Shown here: positions 34,372 to 42,025 of the stretch, in pieces | Numbering within the stretch: position 1 is the stretch's first letter | How the letters are laid out: every line of letters starts with the position of its first letter | Source of the DNA: Bacteroidetes bacterium 43-16 | GTDB lineage: Bacteria > Bacteroidota > Bacteroidia > Chitinophagales > Chitinophagaceae | Assembly: GCA_001897525.1 (NCBI GenBank) | Contig: MKTB01000023.1 | Span: 1-59,635 of the forward strand | Length of the DNA stretch: 59,635 nucleotides | Direction: 5' to 3' | Position numbers and translations under genes: made by a program | The notes under the pieces: generated by a model | Databases searched by the model: none | Told to the model about the DNA's origin: nothing | The model's input: only the letters and a program-made list of their open reading frames with translations

Positions 34372-34488
34372 ATGCACTTTCATCCTGTAGAAAAAATAAT
34401 CCGGCTATATGAAGAGAATCTTGTATTGCAGGAGAGAATGCTGAATGGAAAGGTTGAAAGGAGGGTAAGGCTGGAAAAATCTATTTGA
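34372..34488 (+). CDS. Small ORF, possible tail of an XRE-type regulator
   Basis: 38 codons with ATG and stop, ending 4 bases before the KilA-N start. The product is highly charged and helical (VEKIIRLYEENLVLQERML), like the C-terminal helix seen in some Bacteroidota XRE regulators. It could be a degenerate gene end, a leader peptide or chance. An AGGAG-like stretch inside it (near 34470) may be only a coincidence. Confidence 0.3.
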   Translation: MHFHPVEKIIRLYEENLVLQERMLNGKVERRVRLEKSI

Positions 34489-34492
34489 AAAG

Positions 34493-35326
34493 ATGCAAGC
34501 AAAATATGGTATGAATAAAAATAAAAAGATACAGGTAGAGGGTAAAGAGATAACTATACTTTTTGACAACGATCAAGAATATATCTCGCTTACGGATATG
34601 CTTAAGGCCAAAGATGGAGATTTCTTCATTTCTGATTGGCTTCGAAACAGAAATACGGTTGAATATCTTGGCATATGGGAGACGGTTTATAATCCTAATT
34701 TTAATTATGGCGAATTTGCCATAATTAAAAGTCAGGCCGGGTTGAATAGCTATAAATTAAGTGTGAAAGAATGGGTTGAAAAAACTGGCGCAATTGGGCT
34801 GAAAGCAACAGCAGGAAGATATGGGGGAACTTATGCCCACCCTGACATTGCGTTTGAATTTGGAATGTGGATTAGCCCCCAGTTCAAGATTTATTTAATC
34901 AAAGAGTTTCAACGCCTCAAGGATGATGAAAACAACCGCCTGCAACTGGACTGGAACCTGCAACGAACTATTTCCAAAATCAATTACCACATACATACTG
35001 ATGCCATCAAAGAAAACCTGGTGCCTAAAGTCATTAGCAGCCGGCAAGCCAGCCACGTATATGCTACTGAGGCTGATCTGCTGAACGTGGCCCTTTTCGG
35101 TATTACAGCCAAAGAATGGCGTGATGCCAATCCCAACAAATCTGGCAACATAAGGGATTATGCCACATTAGAGCAGCTAGTCGTGTTGAGTAATATGGAA
35201 AGTATTAATGCTTTGCTGATCAAACAAGGACTGCCACAAAGCGAAAGGCTGCTGCAGCTCAACCAGGTGGCGATAACGCAAATGAAATCGCTGGTCGGAA
35301 GTAAGGAAATAAAAAGGCTGAAGTAG
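34493..35326 (+). CDS. KilA-N domain protein
   Basis: 277 residues. The KilA-N DNA-binding-like domain is about 15-145: ISLTDMLKAKDGDFFISDWL, LNSYKLSVKEWVEKTGAIGLK, and the signature AHPDIAFEFGMWISPQFKIYL. The C-terminal part (about 150-277) is helical and unassigned, with RDYATLEQLVVLSNMES and a Lys-rich end. KilA-N proteins are typical of phages and mobile DNA, but no other phage gene is nearby. An ATG six codons in (34511) is an alternative start. Confidence 0.8.
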   Translation: MQAKYGMNKNKKIQVEGKEITILFDNDQEYISLTDMLKAKDGDFFISDWLRNRNTVEYLGIWETVYNPNFNYGEFAIIKSQAGLNSYKLSVKEWVEKTGAIGLKATAGRYGGTYAHPDIAFEFGMWISPQFKIYLIKEFQRLKDDENNRLQLDWNLQRTISKINYHIHTDAIKENLVPKVISSRQASHVYATEADLLNVALFGITAKEWRDANPNKSGNIRDYATLEQLVVLSNMESINALLIKQGLPQSERLLQLNQVAITQMKSLVGSKEIKRLK

Positions 35327-35390
35327 CGGAGCAAAGTGCTCACTCAATTTCGGAAACGATGCCCAAACCGGGGAGCAAGGGTTTTAAGGA

Positions 35391-35984
35391 TCAATGGTCT
35401 TCCTGTCTGGCGTTCTTTTGAGTAATAGCCTGCTTATCTGCCCTGATTTTTTTAAAGTAGGCAGAGGTAAAACCGGTATGTTTTTTCAATTGATTGGAAA
35501 GATGGGCAGGGCTGCTGTAGCCTAAATTATAGGCGATGTCTGATAAGGTCTGATCGGTATAGACCAACAGTTCTTTGACCTTCTCTATTTTGCTGTGAAT
35601 GATAAATTTTTCAAGTGTATATTCGTGAAAAAGGGAAAAAAGTGAGCTAAGGCTGCCATAGTCTTTATTCAGTTCATTGCTTATCAATACTGAAAATTTG
35701 ACGGGGATTCCAGTGTCTAACTGCTGCTGAATGCCTTTTTGCACGGCAGCCTTTATGTCTTCAATAATCTTCTGATTCCTGTTGTACAGCAAATCAAACC
35801 CCAATGCCTGCAAAACAGACCGGATTGCCTGCTCGTCAATATCGGGGTTGTTTTTCTTCAGGATCACCTCACCTAAACGTACTTCGGCGAGTTCCAGACC
35901 TAGCTGGGACAAGGCATCAGACAGAACATAGATACACCTGCTGCATACCATCCCTTTGATGTGTATTTTGGAAGTATTTGTCAT
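35391..35984 (-). CDS. AraC-family regulator with N-terminal HMA-like CxxC domain (paralogue 1)
   Basis: 197 residues. Residues 1-70 look like a small HMA-type fold: KIHIKGMVCSRCIYVLSDAL with C14 and C17, then VRLGEVILKK and VLQALGFDLLYNR. A short helical linker follows. The C-terminal AraC double HTH (about 95-190) has KIEKVKELLVYTDQTLSDIA and LGYSSPAHLSNQLKKHTGF. The arrangement suggests a regulator that senses Cu(I) or another soft metal directly through the CxxC. It is the third gene after copA and the CDF gene, 64 bases downstream of the latter. Confidence 0.82.
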   Translation of the reverse strand: MTNTSKIHIKGMVCSRCIYVLSDALSQLGLELAEVRLGEVILKKNNPDIDEQAIRSVLQALGFDLLYNRNQKIIEDIKAAVQKGIQQQLDTGIPVKFSVLISNELNKDYGSLSSLFSLFHEYTLEKFIIHSKIEKVKELLVYTDQTLSDIAYNLGYSSPAHLSNQLKKHTGFTSAYFKKIRADKQAITQKNARQEDH

Positions 35985-36048
35985 TGTGGTTCTATTTGAT
36001 TGTTCAAAAGCAGATTAATGGTTATGGTTTTTATCTTTTTTTAAAACA

Positions 36049-37002
36049 TCAATGATGATGGTGCGCCCCGGTAGGACTTGTTTTTGTGTTGCATAATACT
36101 GAGGTATCGTGTCTGTGTTCGGTTGTTTCCAATTGAATGGTTACGTGGTGAATGTTTAAGTGCAGCAGATCGTGTTCTATTTTACCGAGTAATATTTCAC
36201 GGGCCTCACTCGTCATTTTTTCATTGACTACGACGTGGCAGGTCATTGCGTTTAAGCCGCTGGTAATGGTCCATATATGCAGGTCGTGAATGCTGATGAT
36301 CTCTTCTGTTCCTACTATTTTCTGTGTTACATTTTCTATGTTAACATTATCCGGTGTGCCTTCCATCAGCACGTGTATGGCTGATTTTGTCACGAGGTAG
36401 CCGCTTCGTAAAACCAATACAGAAACGATCATACTTGCCAGGGCATCTGCCCAGATCCAGCCGAAAAACATAATGAGCAAAGCGGCAATAATAGCCCCTA
36501 CGGAGCCCAGCATATCACTGATCACGTGCAAATAAGCGCCCCGCATATTCAGGTTTTCTTTTACATCGGCACCACGCATCATTATCCAGGCTACCAGTAT
36601 GTTTACCGCTAATCCTATCACTGCAACAATGAGCATTCCGCCGGACAGGATCTCGGGGGGCTTTTGGAAACGCTCTATGGCTTCATAAATAATGTAGGCG
36701 GAGATCAGGATCAATGTTACTCCATTGATGACCGCAGCCAATATTTCAAACCGTTTGTAACCATAAGTTTTTCCATAATCTGCTACTTTGCTGCTGAATG
36801 TAAAAGCCATCAGGGCGATAAAAAGAGATATGGCATCACTCAGCATATGTCCTGCATCTGCAAGCAGGGAAAGGCTGTTTGTAAGTAATCCGCCAATAAC
36901 CTCTACCGCCATATAGATGGTAATAATAACGAGGCTTATGGTTAATGTCTTTTTATTGGCACTGCCGGTATGGCTGTGATCGTGGTTATGGTTATGTTCC
37001 AT
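36049..37002 (-). CDS. Cation diffusion facilitator (CzcD/ZitB-like)
   Basis: 317 residues from the ATG at 37000-37002, which opens the His-rich N terminus MEHNHNHDHSHTG; a 14-residue upstream extension is not typical. Six membrane segments carry the metal-binding pairs in LLADAGHMLSDAISL (TM2) and LHVISDMLGSVG (TM5). The cytoplasmic C-terminal domain includes SIHDLHIWTITSGLNAMTCHV and ends in a HHHH tract. The family exports Zn, Co or Cd by proton antiport. It follows copA by 67 bases, so the operon may serve several metals. Confidence 0.92.
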   Translation of the reverse strand: MEHNHNHDHSHTGSANKKTLTISLVIITIYMAVEVIGGLLTNSLSLLADAGHMLSDAISLFIALMAFTFSSKVADYGKTYGYKRFEILAAVINGVTLILISAYIIYEAIERFQKPPEILSGGMLIVAVIGLAVNILVAWIMMRGADVKENLNMRGAYLHVISDMLGSVGAIIAALLIMFFGWIWADALASMIVSVLVLRSGYLVTKSAIHVLMEGTPDNVNIENVTQKIVGTEEIISIHDLHIWTITSGLNAMTCHVVVNEKMTSEAREILLGKIEHDLLHLNIHHVTIQLETTEHRHDTSVLCNTKTSPTGAHHHH

Positions 37003-37069
37003 TACTGTTGGTTTTAGCTGTAAAAAACTACTCTTTAATGTCACTCTTTCAATAGCCGGGTTTCTTGTT

Positions 37070-39487
37070 TTATTTTTTCCACTTTAACCGTAAGCTGTTG
37101 GACACTACGCTTACGCTGCTCAATGCCATTGCGGCACCGGCGATCATCGGGTTAAGGAGAAAGCCGTTGACAGGATAGAGGATCCCTGCTGCAACGGGAA
37201 TACCTATAAGATTATAGATGAATGCCCAAAACAGGTTCTGTTTTATGGTAGCTACGGTCTGCCTGGACAGCTTTATGGCTTGTGGTATTTTGGTGAGATC
37301 GGAGGATATGATGGTCATCTTGGCTACATCCATTGCGATATCACTGCCTTTACCCATTGCGATACTTACATCTGCGGTAGCCAGTGCGGTGCTGTCATTG
37401 ATCCCATCGCCTACCATTGCCACTACTTTTCCCTGCTGCTGCAGTTCTTTTATAAAATCGGCTTTATGCTGGGGTAATACTTCTGCTTTGTAATGTTTAA
37501 TACCCGTCTGCTCTGCTATTGCTCTGGCTGTGGCTTCATTATCACCTGTAAGCATATAGAGGTCTATACCTGCTTCCTGCATTTGCCGGATGGCTTCTAC
37601 AGAGGTTTCTTTGATCTTGTCGGATATGGCAATGACTGAAAGCGCCTGCTTGCTGCTGGCAAACCAGATAACGGTTTTGGATTGTCTACCCCATTCATCT
37701 GCCTGCTGTTGTAAGATTTCATTGATGGTAATGTTGTTTTCTATGAGCAGTTTTTTGTTGCCTACGAAATAAAGTTCACCTTTATGTATGGCTTTGGCAC
37801 CTTTGCCCGTAATGCTGTCGAACTGGGATAATGAGGTGGCGGGTACAGCTCCAAGATGCTTGACCACTGCTTCTGCCAATGGATGTTCGGATTGTTTTTC
37901 TATGCTTAACAGAATATTTTTAGTGGTATCATTGCCATCCAGCCACTTGATACCGGTTACTTCGGGCTTTCCCTCGGTAATGGTTCCTGTTTTGTCTAAA
38001 ACAATGGCGTTTACTTTTTTCGCTAATTCGAGGCTTTCTGCATCTTTTATTAGAATACCTTTTTCTGCCCCTTTGCCTACGCCTACCATAATGGCTGTAG
38101 GTGTGGCTAGTCCCAGAGCGCAGGGACAGGCGATCACCAATACCGTAATGGCGGCCAGCAAGCCCTGCACGACTCCGTTATTGCCTCCCAGAATAAACCA
38201 TAGAATAAATGTAAGGATGGCTATTGCCATCACCACGGGGACAAAAATGCCTGCAATCTTGTCCACCAGCTTCTGCACGGGGGCTTTGCTGCCCTGTGCG
38301 TCCTGTACCATTTTAATGATTTGGGCCAGCATTGTCTCTTTCCCTACTTTCACTGCACGGAACCGGAAGCTGCCTTTTTGGTTGATGGTTCCGGCAAATA
38401 CTTTTTCATCTGCTGCCTTCAGTACGGGAACGGGCTCTCCGCTCAGCATACTTTCATCTACATAGGAGCTGCCGGATGTTACCATCCCGTCTACTGCTAT
38501 TTTTTCACCTGGTTTTACAAGGATCACATCTCCGGTGCTTACTGCTTCAATGGGAATTTGTTTTTCTGTGCCGTCCGCTTGTATCACCATTACGGTTTTA
38601 GGTTGTAATCCCATCAGTTTTTTGATGGCTGATGAGGTGTTGCCTTTGGCTTTTTCTTCCAGCAATTTTCCTAAGAGGATGAAGGCTACGATTACGGCTG
38701 CTGCTTCAAAATAAACGTGGGCGTGTAATCCTCTTTGATGCCAAAAGTCTTCAAACAGCATATTGAACACGCTGAATATATAGGCAATCCCGGTACTCAG
38801 GGCTACCAGGGTATCCATATTGGCAGAGCGGTGCCGGGCCTGCTTCCAGGCGTTTATAAAGAAGTCTTTTCCCAGCCATAGTACCACGGGTGTGGCAAAG
38901 AGCCACATAATCGGGTTGGCATAAGGCATATCCATTAAAAACATTCCTATGATCACCACAGGTATGGACAGGATAACTGCCCAGATGGTTTTGTTCTTCA
39001 ACTGCCGGAATTTTTTGGCGTGGATGGCTTCTAATGTTTCCTGCTGCTGGCTTTCATCTGTGATCAGCAGATCGTAGCCGATAGACTGTACTGCCTGCTG
39101 CAGTTGAACGGCATCGATCATATTGGGCAGGTATTCTACAGTAAGATTCCCCGTGGCAAAGTTTACTGAAGAGCTTACCACACCCTCCTGGTATTTTACT
39201 ATGCTTTCTGTACTGCCGGCACAGGAGGCGCAGGTCATCCCCAATACGGGAAAGGTACGTTTCACTGTAGAAACTCCATAGCCCAGGTCACGAATGGCTT
39301 TAACGGCTTCTGCGACAGCTTCGGTATTGTCTACTGTAATGGCTGCCCTGCGGTTATTGAGTTCCACTTTGTGGGTATCTATACCGGTAACCTGTTGCAG
39401 TCCTTTTTCAACGATCAGGGCACAATGCTCGCTTTCTACGTCTTCCAGGGGTAAATAGATGGTTTCTTTATTGTCGTGGGATGCCAT
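37070..39487 (-). CDS. copA: Copper-exporting P-type ATPase
   Basis: 805 residues, P1B-1 type. Two N-terminal HMA domains: the first (about 11-75) has S19-E-H-C22 in place of CxxC, the second (about 78-145) the normal GMTCASC (C86, C89). Core motifs are TGEK-type SGEPVPV, ACPCALGLATPTA (CPC in TM6), DKTGTITEG (phosphorylation Asp), SEHPLAEAV (HP motif), GDNEATA and GDGINDSTAL. It pumps Cu(I) out of the cytoplasm. It is preceded by an HMA-AraC gene, whose stop codon lies in the copA operator, and followed by the CDF and second HMA-AraC genes. Confidence 0.95.
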   Translation of the reverse strand: MASHDNKETIYLPLEDVESEHCALIVEKGLQQVTGIDTHKVELNNRRAAITVDNTEAVAEAVKAIRDLGYGVSTVKRTFPVLGMTCASCAGSTESIVKYQEGVVSSSVNFATGNLTVEYLPNMIDAVQLQQAVQSIGYDLLITDESQQQETLEAIHAKKFRQLKNKTIWAVILSIPVVIIGMFLMDMPYANPIMWLFATPVVLWLGKDFFINAWKQARHRSANMDTLVALSTGIAYIFSVFNMLFEDFWHQRGLHAHVYFEAAAVIVAFILLGKLLEEKAKGNTSSAIKKLMGLQPKTVMVIQADGTEKQIPIEAVSTGDVILVKPGEKIAVDGMVTSGSSYVDESMLSGEPVPVLKAADEKVFAGTINQKGSFRFRAVKVGKETMLAQIIKMVQDAQGSKAPVQKLVDKIAGIFVPVVMAIAILTFILWFILGGNNGVVQGLLAAITVLVIACPCALGLATPTAIMVGVGKGAEKGILIKDAESLELAKKVNAIVLDKTGTITEGKPEVTGIKWLDGNDTTKNILLSIEKQSEHPLAEAVVKHLGAVPATSLSQFDSITGKGAKAIHKGELYFVGNKKLLIENNITINEILQQQADEWGRQSKTVIWFASSKQALSVIAISDKIKETSVEAIRQMQEAGIDLYMLTGDNEATARAIAEQTGIKHYKAEVLPQHKADFIKELQQQGKVVAMVGDGINDSTALATADVSIAMGKGSDIAMDVAKMTIISSDLTKIPQAIKLSRQTVATIKQNLFWAFIYNLIGIPVAAGILYPVNGFLLNPMIAGAAMALSSVSVVSNSLRLKWKK

Positions 39488-39510
39488 ACTTCGTTTGTTT
39501 TATATTACAA

Positions 39511-39576
39511 TACAAAGTTGGCTACAATCCGGAGGAATGCTCTTGCGGAATTGCCGGATAGATTTGTAAGATTTAC
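39511..39576 (-). promoter_or_regulatory. Conserved copper-region promoter (copA)
   Basis: Minus strand: box GTAAATCTTACAAATCTATC plus CGG begins at 39576. The -7 CTTTGTA is at 39511-39517, with 60 bases from box start to TTTG and 25 more to the start codon. The TAA of the box is the stop codon of the upstream AraC gene (39573-39575). Confidence 0.7.
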
Positions 39577-40136
39577 ACCTCGTCCAGGGGTTTTCTTTTC
39601 TCTTCCCGGATGTTCTTAAACTGGCTGGGGGTAAGGCCTGTAACTTTTTTAAACTGGTTGCTGAGGTAAGCTACACTGGAGTAATTTAAGCGGAAAGCGA
39701 TCTGGCTCAGCGACAGTTCGTCATAAACCAGCAATTCTTTTACTTTTTCAATTTTTTGTGCGATAAAATATTTTTCGATAGTAGTATTTTCTATTTCCGA
39801 GAATAGATTGGATAGGTAATTGTAGTCGTGATGCAGGCCGCTGCTCAATACTTCAGAAAGGTTGGTCCTGGCTTCATTGTCCTGGTGATGTACCAATTCA
39901 ATAATGATGTTTTTTATTTTTTCAATGATACGGACCTTTTTATCATCAATCAATTCAAACCCTAATGGAACAAGTGCGGCTTCCAGCTCCTTTTTTTGCT
40001 CCTCGGTCAGCTCTTCTGCGAGTATCACTTCACCAAGCCCAACGCTCTGGACGTTCAGGCCAAGTTTATCCAATTCATTGCTCACCACCATAATACAGCG
40101 GTTACAAACCATATTTTTAATAAAGAGTGTATTCAT
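39573..40136 (-). CDS. AraC-family regulator with N-terminal HMA-like CxxC domain (paralogue 2)
   Basis: 187 residues. It begins MNTLFIKNMVCNRCIMVVSNEL with C11 and C14 in an HMA-like segment, then VGLGEVILAEELTEEQKKEL and PLGFELIDD. The AraC HTH domain (about 90-178) has KIEKVKELLVYDELSLSQIAF and LNYSSVAYLSNQFKKVTGLTPS. It is clearly homologous to the regulator at 35391-35984 along its full length. Directly upstream of copA in the same direction, it is the prime candidate activator for the six copper-type promoters. A separate direct repeat lies upstream of its own start. Confidence 0.85.
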   Translation of the reverse strand: MNTLFIKNMVCNRCIMVVSNELDKLGLNVQSVGLGEVILAEELTEEQKKELEAALVPLGFELIDDKKVRIIEKIKNIIIELVHHQDNEARTNLSEVLSSGLHHDYNYLSNLFSEIENTTIEKYFIAQKIEKVKELLVYDELSLSQIAFRLNYSSVAYLSNQFKKVTGLTPSQFKNIREEKRKPLDEV

Positions 40137-40162
40137 AAGGGTAGGTATAGGACAAAATTTCG

Positions 40163-40211
40163 CAAAATCTGTCTACCGAAATTACTTTTTTTTACAAAAT
40201 CTTGCTACCGA
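40163..40211 (-). promoter_or_regulatory. 32-base-phased direct repeat upstream of the HMA-AraC gene
   Basis: CAAAATCTGTCTACCGA (40163-40179) and CAAAATCTTGCTACCGA (40195-40211) differ only at two bases and are 32 bases apart, about three helical turns. They lie 27-75 bases upstream of the start codon, where an AraC-type protein could regulate its own gene. The sequence differs from the six-promoter box. Confidence 0.5.
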
Positions 40212-40516
40212 TTTTAGTTTTTTCTAGGAATCATTTTCCCGGTTCTATTTATATGATATGACTGCTAACTTATAACGTATGTTTGTATTTTTTTATTTAT
40301 TTTCGGGCATGAATGAATATAAAAATGGGCCGGTCTTAGACTTATGTTGTTATGTGCATGATATTCAATGAATTTCTATATATTTGCATCATTCTTTCAA
40401 TAAACTGGACAGATTTACCTGCTCTTATAGGAAGGAATCAGCCGGAAATATAAGGATAATTGCAAGCATTATTGCATCCCTATATATTTTTTTTCATTCA
40501 ATTCAAAAAAGTTTCG
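40212..40516. other. Intergenic region between the AraC gene and the ribosomal operon
   Basis: About 300 AT-rich bases with no open frame of note. This is the boundary between the copper region and the alpha ribosomal operon, on opposite strands. No repeat, integrase site or strong hairpin was recognised. Confidence 0.45.
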
Positions 40517-40524
40517 TACCTTTG
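40517..40524 (+). promoter_or_regulatory. -7 element of the alpha ribosomal operon (TACCTTTG)
   Basis: Exact TAnnTTTG, 18 bases before the infA start codon, so the leader would be very short. Confidence 0.65.
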
Positions 40525-40541
40525 CGTTCCTTTTAGAAATT

Positions 40542-40760
40542 ATGTCAAAACAACCACTAATAAAACAAGACGGAAGTATCGTAGAAGCCTTATCCAACGC
40601 TATGTTCAGGGTAAGATTAGAGAACGGGCACGAGATTTTAGCTACTATTTCAGGAAAGATGCGTATGCACTACATTCGTATCCTTCCGGGCGATAAAGTT
40701 GGGGTGGAGATGAGTCCTTATGATCTTTCAAGAGGAAGAATCATCTACAGGTATAAATAA
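40542..40760 (+). CDS. infA: Translation initiation factor IF-1
   Basis: 72 residues, the standard length; a single S1/OB fold. Visible: IEGTI-equivalent [40 protein letters not shown] and [19 protein letters not shown]. It binds the ribosomal A site during initiation. It is first in the operon here, although in many genomes secY and map precede it. Confidence 0.97.
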   Translation: MSKQPLIKQDGSIVEALSNAMFRVRLENGHEILATISGKMRMHYIRILPGDKVGVEMSPYDLSRGRIIYRYK

Positions 40761-40808
40761 TAAGAGGTCTTAAACTGTTTTTTGTAAAACTATAATAATA
40801 AAATTAAC

Positions 40809-40925
40809 ATGAAAGTTCGTGCAGCCATCAAAAAGCGCAGTGCAGATTGTAAAATCGTGCGTCGCAAAGGCAAATTGTATGTGATCAACAAAAAGAATCC
40901 TCGTTTTAAACAACGTCAGGGATAA
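40809..40925 (+). CDS. rpmJ: Ribosomal protein L36 (zinc-free form)
   Basis: 38 codons: begins [20 protein letters not shown] and ends [10 protein letters not shown]. The Zn-binding CxxC...C...H of classical L36 is reduced to one cysteine (C14), so it cannot hold zinc. This C-minus form is common in Bacteroidota. It lies 48 bases after infA and 34 before rpsM. Confidence 0.96.
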   Translation: MKVRAAIKKRSADCKIVRRKGKLYVINKKNPRFKQRQG

Positions 40926-40959
40926 TTTATTACTAAACTTTTTTAAACAAATTTTTTAA

Positions 40960-41340
40960 ATGGCTCGTATAGCTGGTATCGATTTACCGAAAAACAAACG
41001 TGGCGAGATAGGTTTGACTTATATTTATGGTATTGGTCGTAGCACTGCTCGTTATATTCTTGCTAAATCTGAAATTTCTTATGATAAGAAAGTAAATGAA
41101 TGGAACGATGACGAACAAACTGCCATCCGTAACATCATTGGTTCAGAATTCAAAGTAGAAGGTCAATTACGTTCTGAAGTTCAAATGAACATCAAACGTT
41201 TGATGGACATCGCATGTTACCGTGGTGTACGTCACCGTAAAGGTTTACCTCTTCGTGGACAACGTACGAAAACAAACAGCCGTACCCGTAAAGGAAAACG
41301 TCGTACAGTTGCCGGTAAGAAAAAAGCAGCGAAAAAGTAA
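40960..41340 (+). CDS. rpsM: Ribosomal protein S13
   Basis: 126 residues, standard. It starts [20 protein letters not shown] and contains the helix-two-turn-helix and the conserved [22 protein letters not shown], ending in a Lys-rich tail that contacts P-site tRNA. It lies between rpmJ and rpsK. Confidence 0.98.
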   Translation: MARIAGIDLPKNKRGEIGLTYIYGIGRSTARYILAKSEISYDKKVNEWNDDEQTAIRNIIGSEFKVEGQLRSEVQMNIKRLMDIACYRGVRHRKGLPLRGQRTKTNSRTRKGKRRTVAGKKKAAKK

Positions 41341-41352
41341 TATTAAAACCAT

Positions 41353-41425
41353 TCGGATTAGTACTGGATCTCCATTTTTTACTTTTTCAGGAAGGAGGAT
41401 TAGTCCGACTAAGTGCATAGCTTAG
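41353..41425 (+). other. Structured spacer between rpsM and rpsK
   Basis: Within the 119-base gap, CGGATTAGT...GGATCTCC can pair imperfectly with GGAGGATTAGTCCG, followed by a small stem ACTAAG/CTTAGT. It could be a regulatory leader or processing site inside the operon; the pairing is imperfect. Confidence 0.3.
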
Positions 41426-41459
41426 TATTTTAAAACATTCAAAAGATTACCTTAATAAA

Positions 41460-41864
41460 ATGGCAAAAGGAAAAGTTAGTGCTGCTAAAGCGGCCGCCAA
41501 AAAAAGAGTAGTAAAAGTTGACGCACACGGTGATGTGCACATCACATCTACTTTCAACAATATTATTATCAGTTTTACAAATAAAGCCGGTCAGGTTATC
41601 TCCTGGTCTTCTGCAGGTAAAATGGGCTTCCGTGGTTCTAAAAAGAACACCCCATACGCTGCACAACAAGCTGCTGCTGATGCTGCGAAAGTTGCTATGG
41701 ATGCAGGCTTGAAAAAAGTTGATGTTATCGTTAAAGGACCTGGTTCTGGCCGTGAAGGTGCGATTCGTTCTGTAGCGAATAGCGGTATTGAAGTAATCAC
41801 GATTAAAGATATTACTCCGATTCCTCACAATGGTTGTCGTCCTCCTAAGAAACGTCGCGTATAA
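41460..41864 (+). CDS. rpsK: Ribosomal protein S11
   Basis: 134 residues. Conserved [35 protein letters not shown] and [14 protein letters not shown], with the C-terminal [18 protein letters not shown]. It binds the 690 and 790 loops of 16S rRNA in the platform. Confidence 0.98.
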   Translation: MAKGKVSAAKAAAKKRVVKVDAHGDVHITSTFNNIIISFTNKAGQVISWSSAGKMGFRGSKKNTPYAAQQAAADAAKVAMDAGLKKVDVIVKGPGSGREGAIRSVANSGIEVITIKDITPIPHNGCRPPKKRRV

Positions 41865-41870
41865 TATTAA

Positions 41871-41929
41871 TTAATAACGAATAGTGAACAGAGAATAGTA
41901 TTACTGTTCACTATTCACTATTCGTTAAT
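41871..41929. repeat. Palindromic spacer with alternative pairings between rpsK and rpsD
   Basis: The left arm TTAATAACGAATAGTGAACAG (41871-41891) can pair through GAATAGTGAACAG with CTGTTCACTATTC (41904-41916), or through TAACGAATAGTG with CACTATTCGTTA (41917-41928), because the right arm carries a duplicated CACTATT unit. No T tract follows, so it is not a normal terminator. It could be a small dispersed repeat or an attenuator. Confidence 0.6.
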
Positions 41930-42025
41930 CCATAATAATAATTCCCTTCCGTATCCGCTTTTTCGATTTTTATATGAGACGGGAGAGATATTTTTTAATT
42001 AAAAGTCGGGAAAATAAACTTTAAA

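Noticed and set aside
37788-38465. 225-codon plus-strand frame
   Set aside because: Antisense to the conserved core of CopA; no domain recognised.
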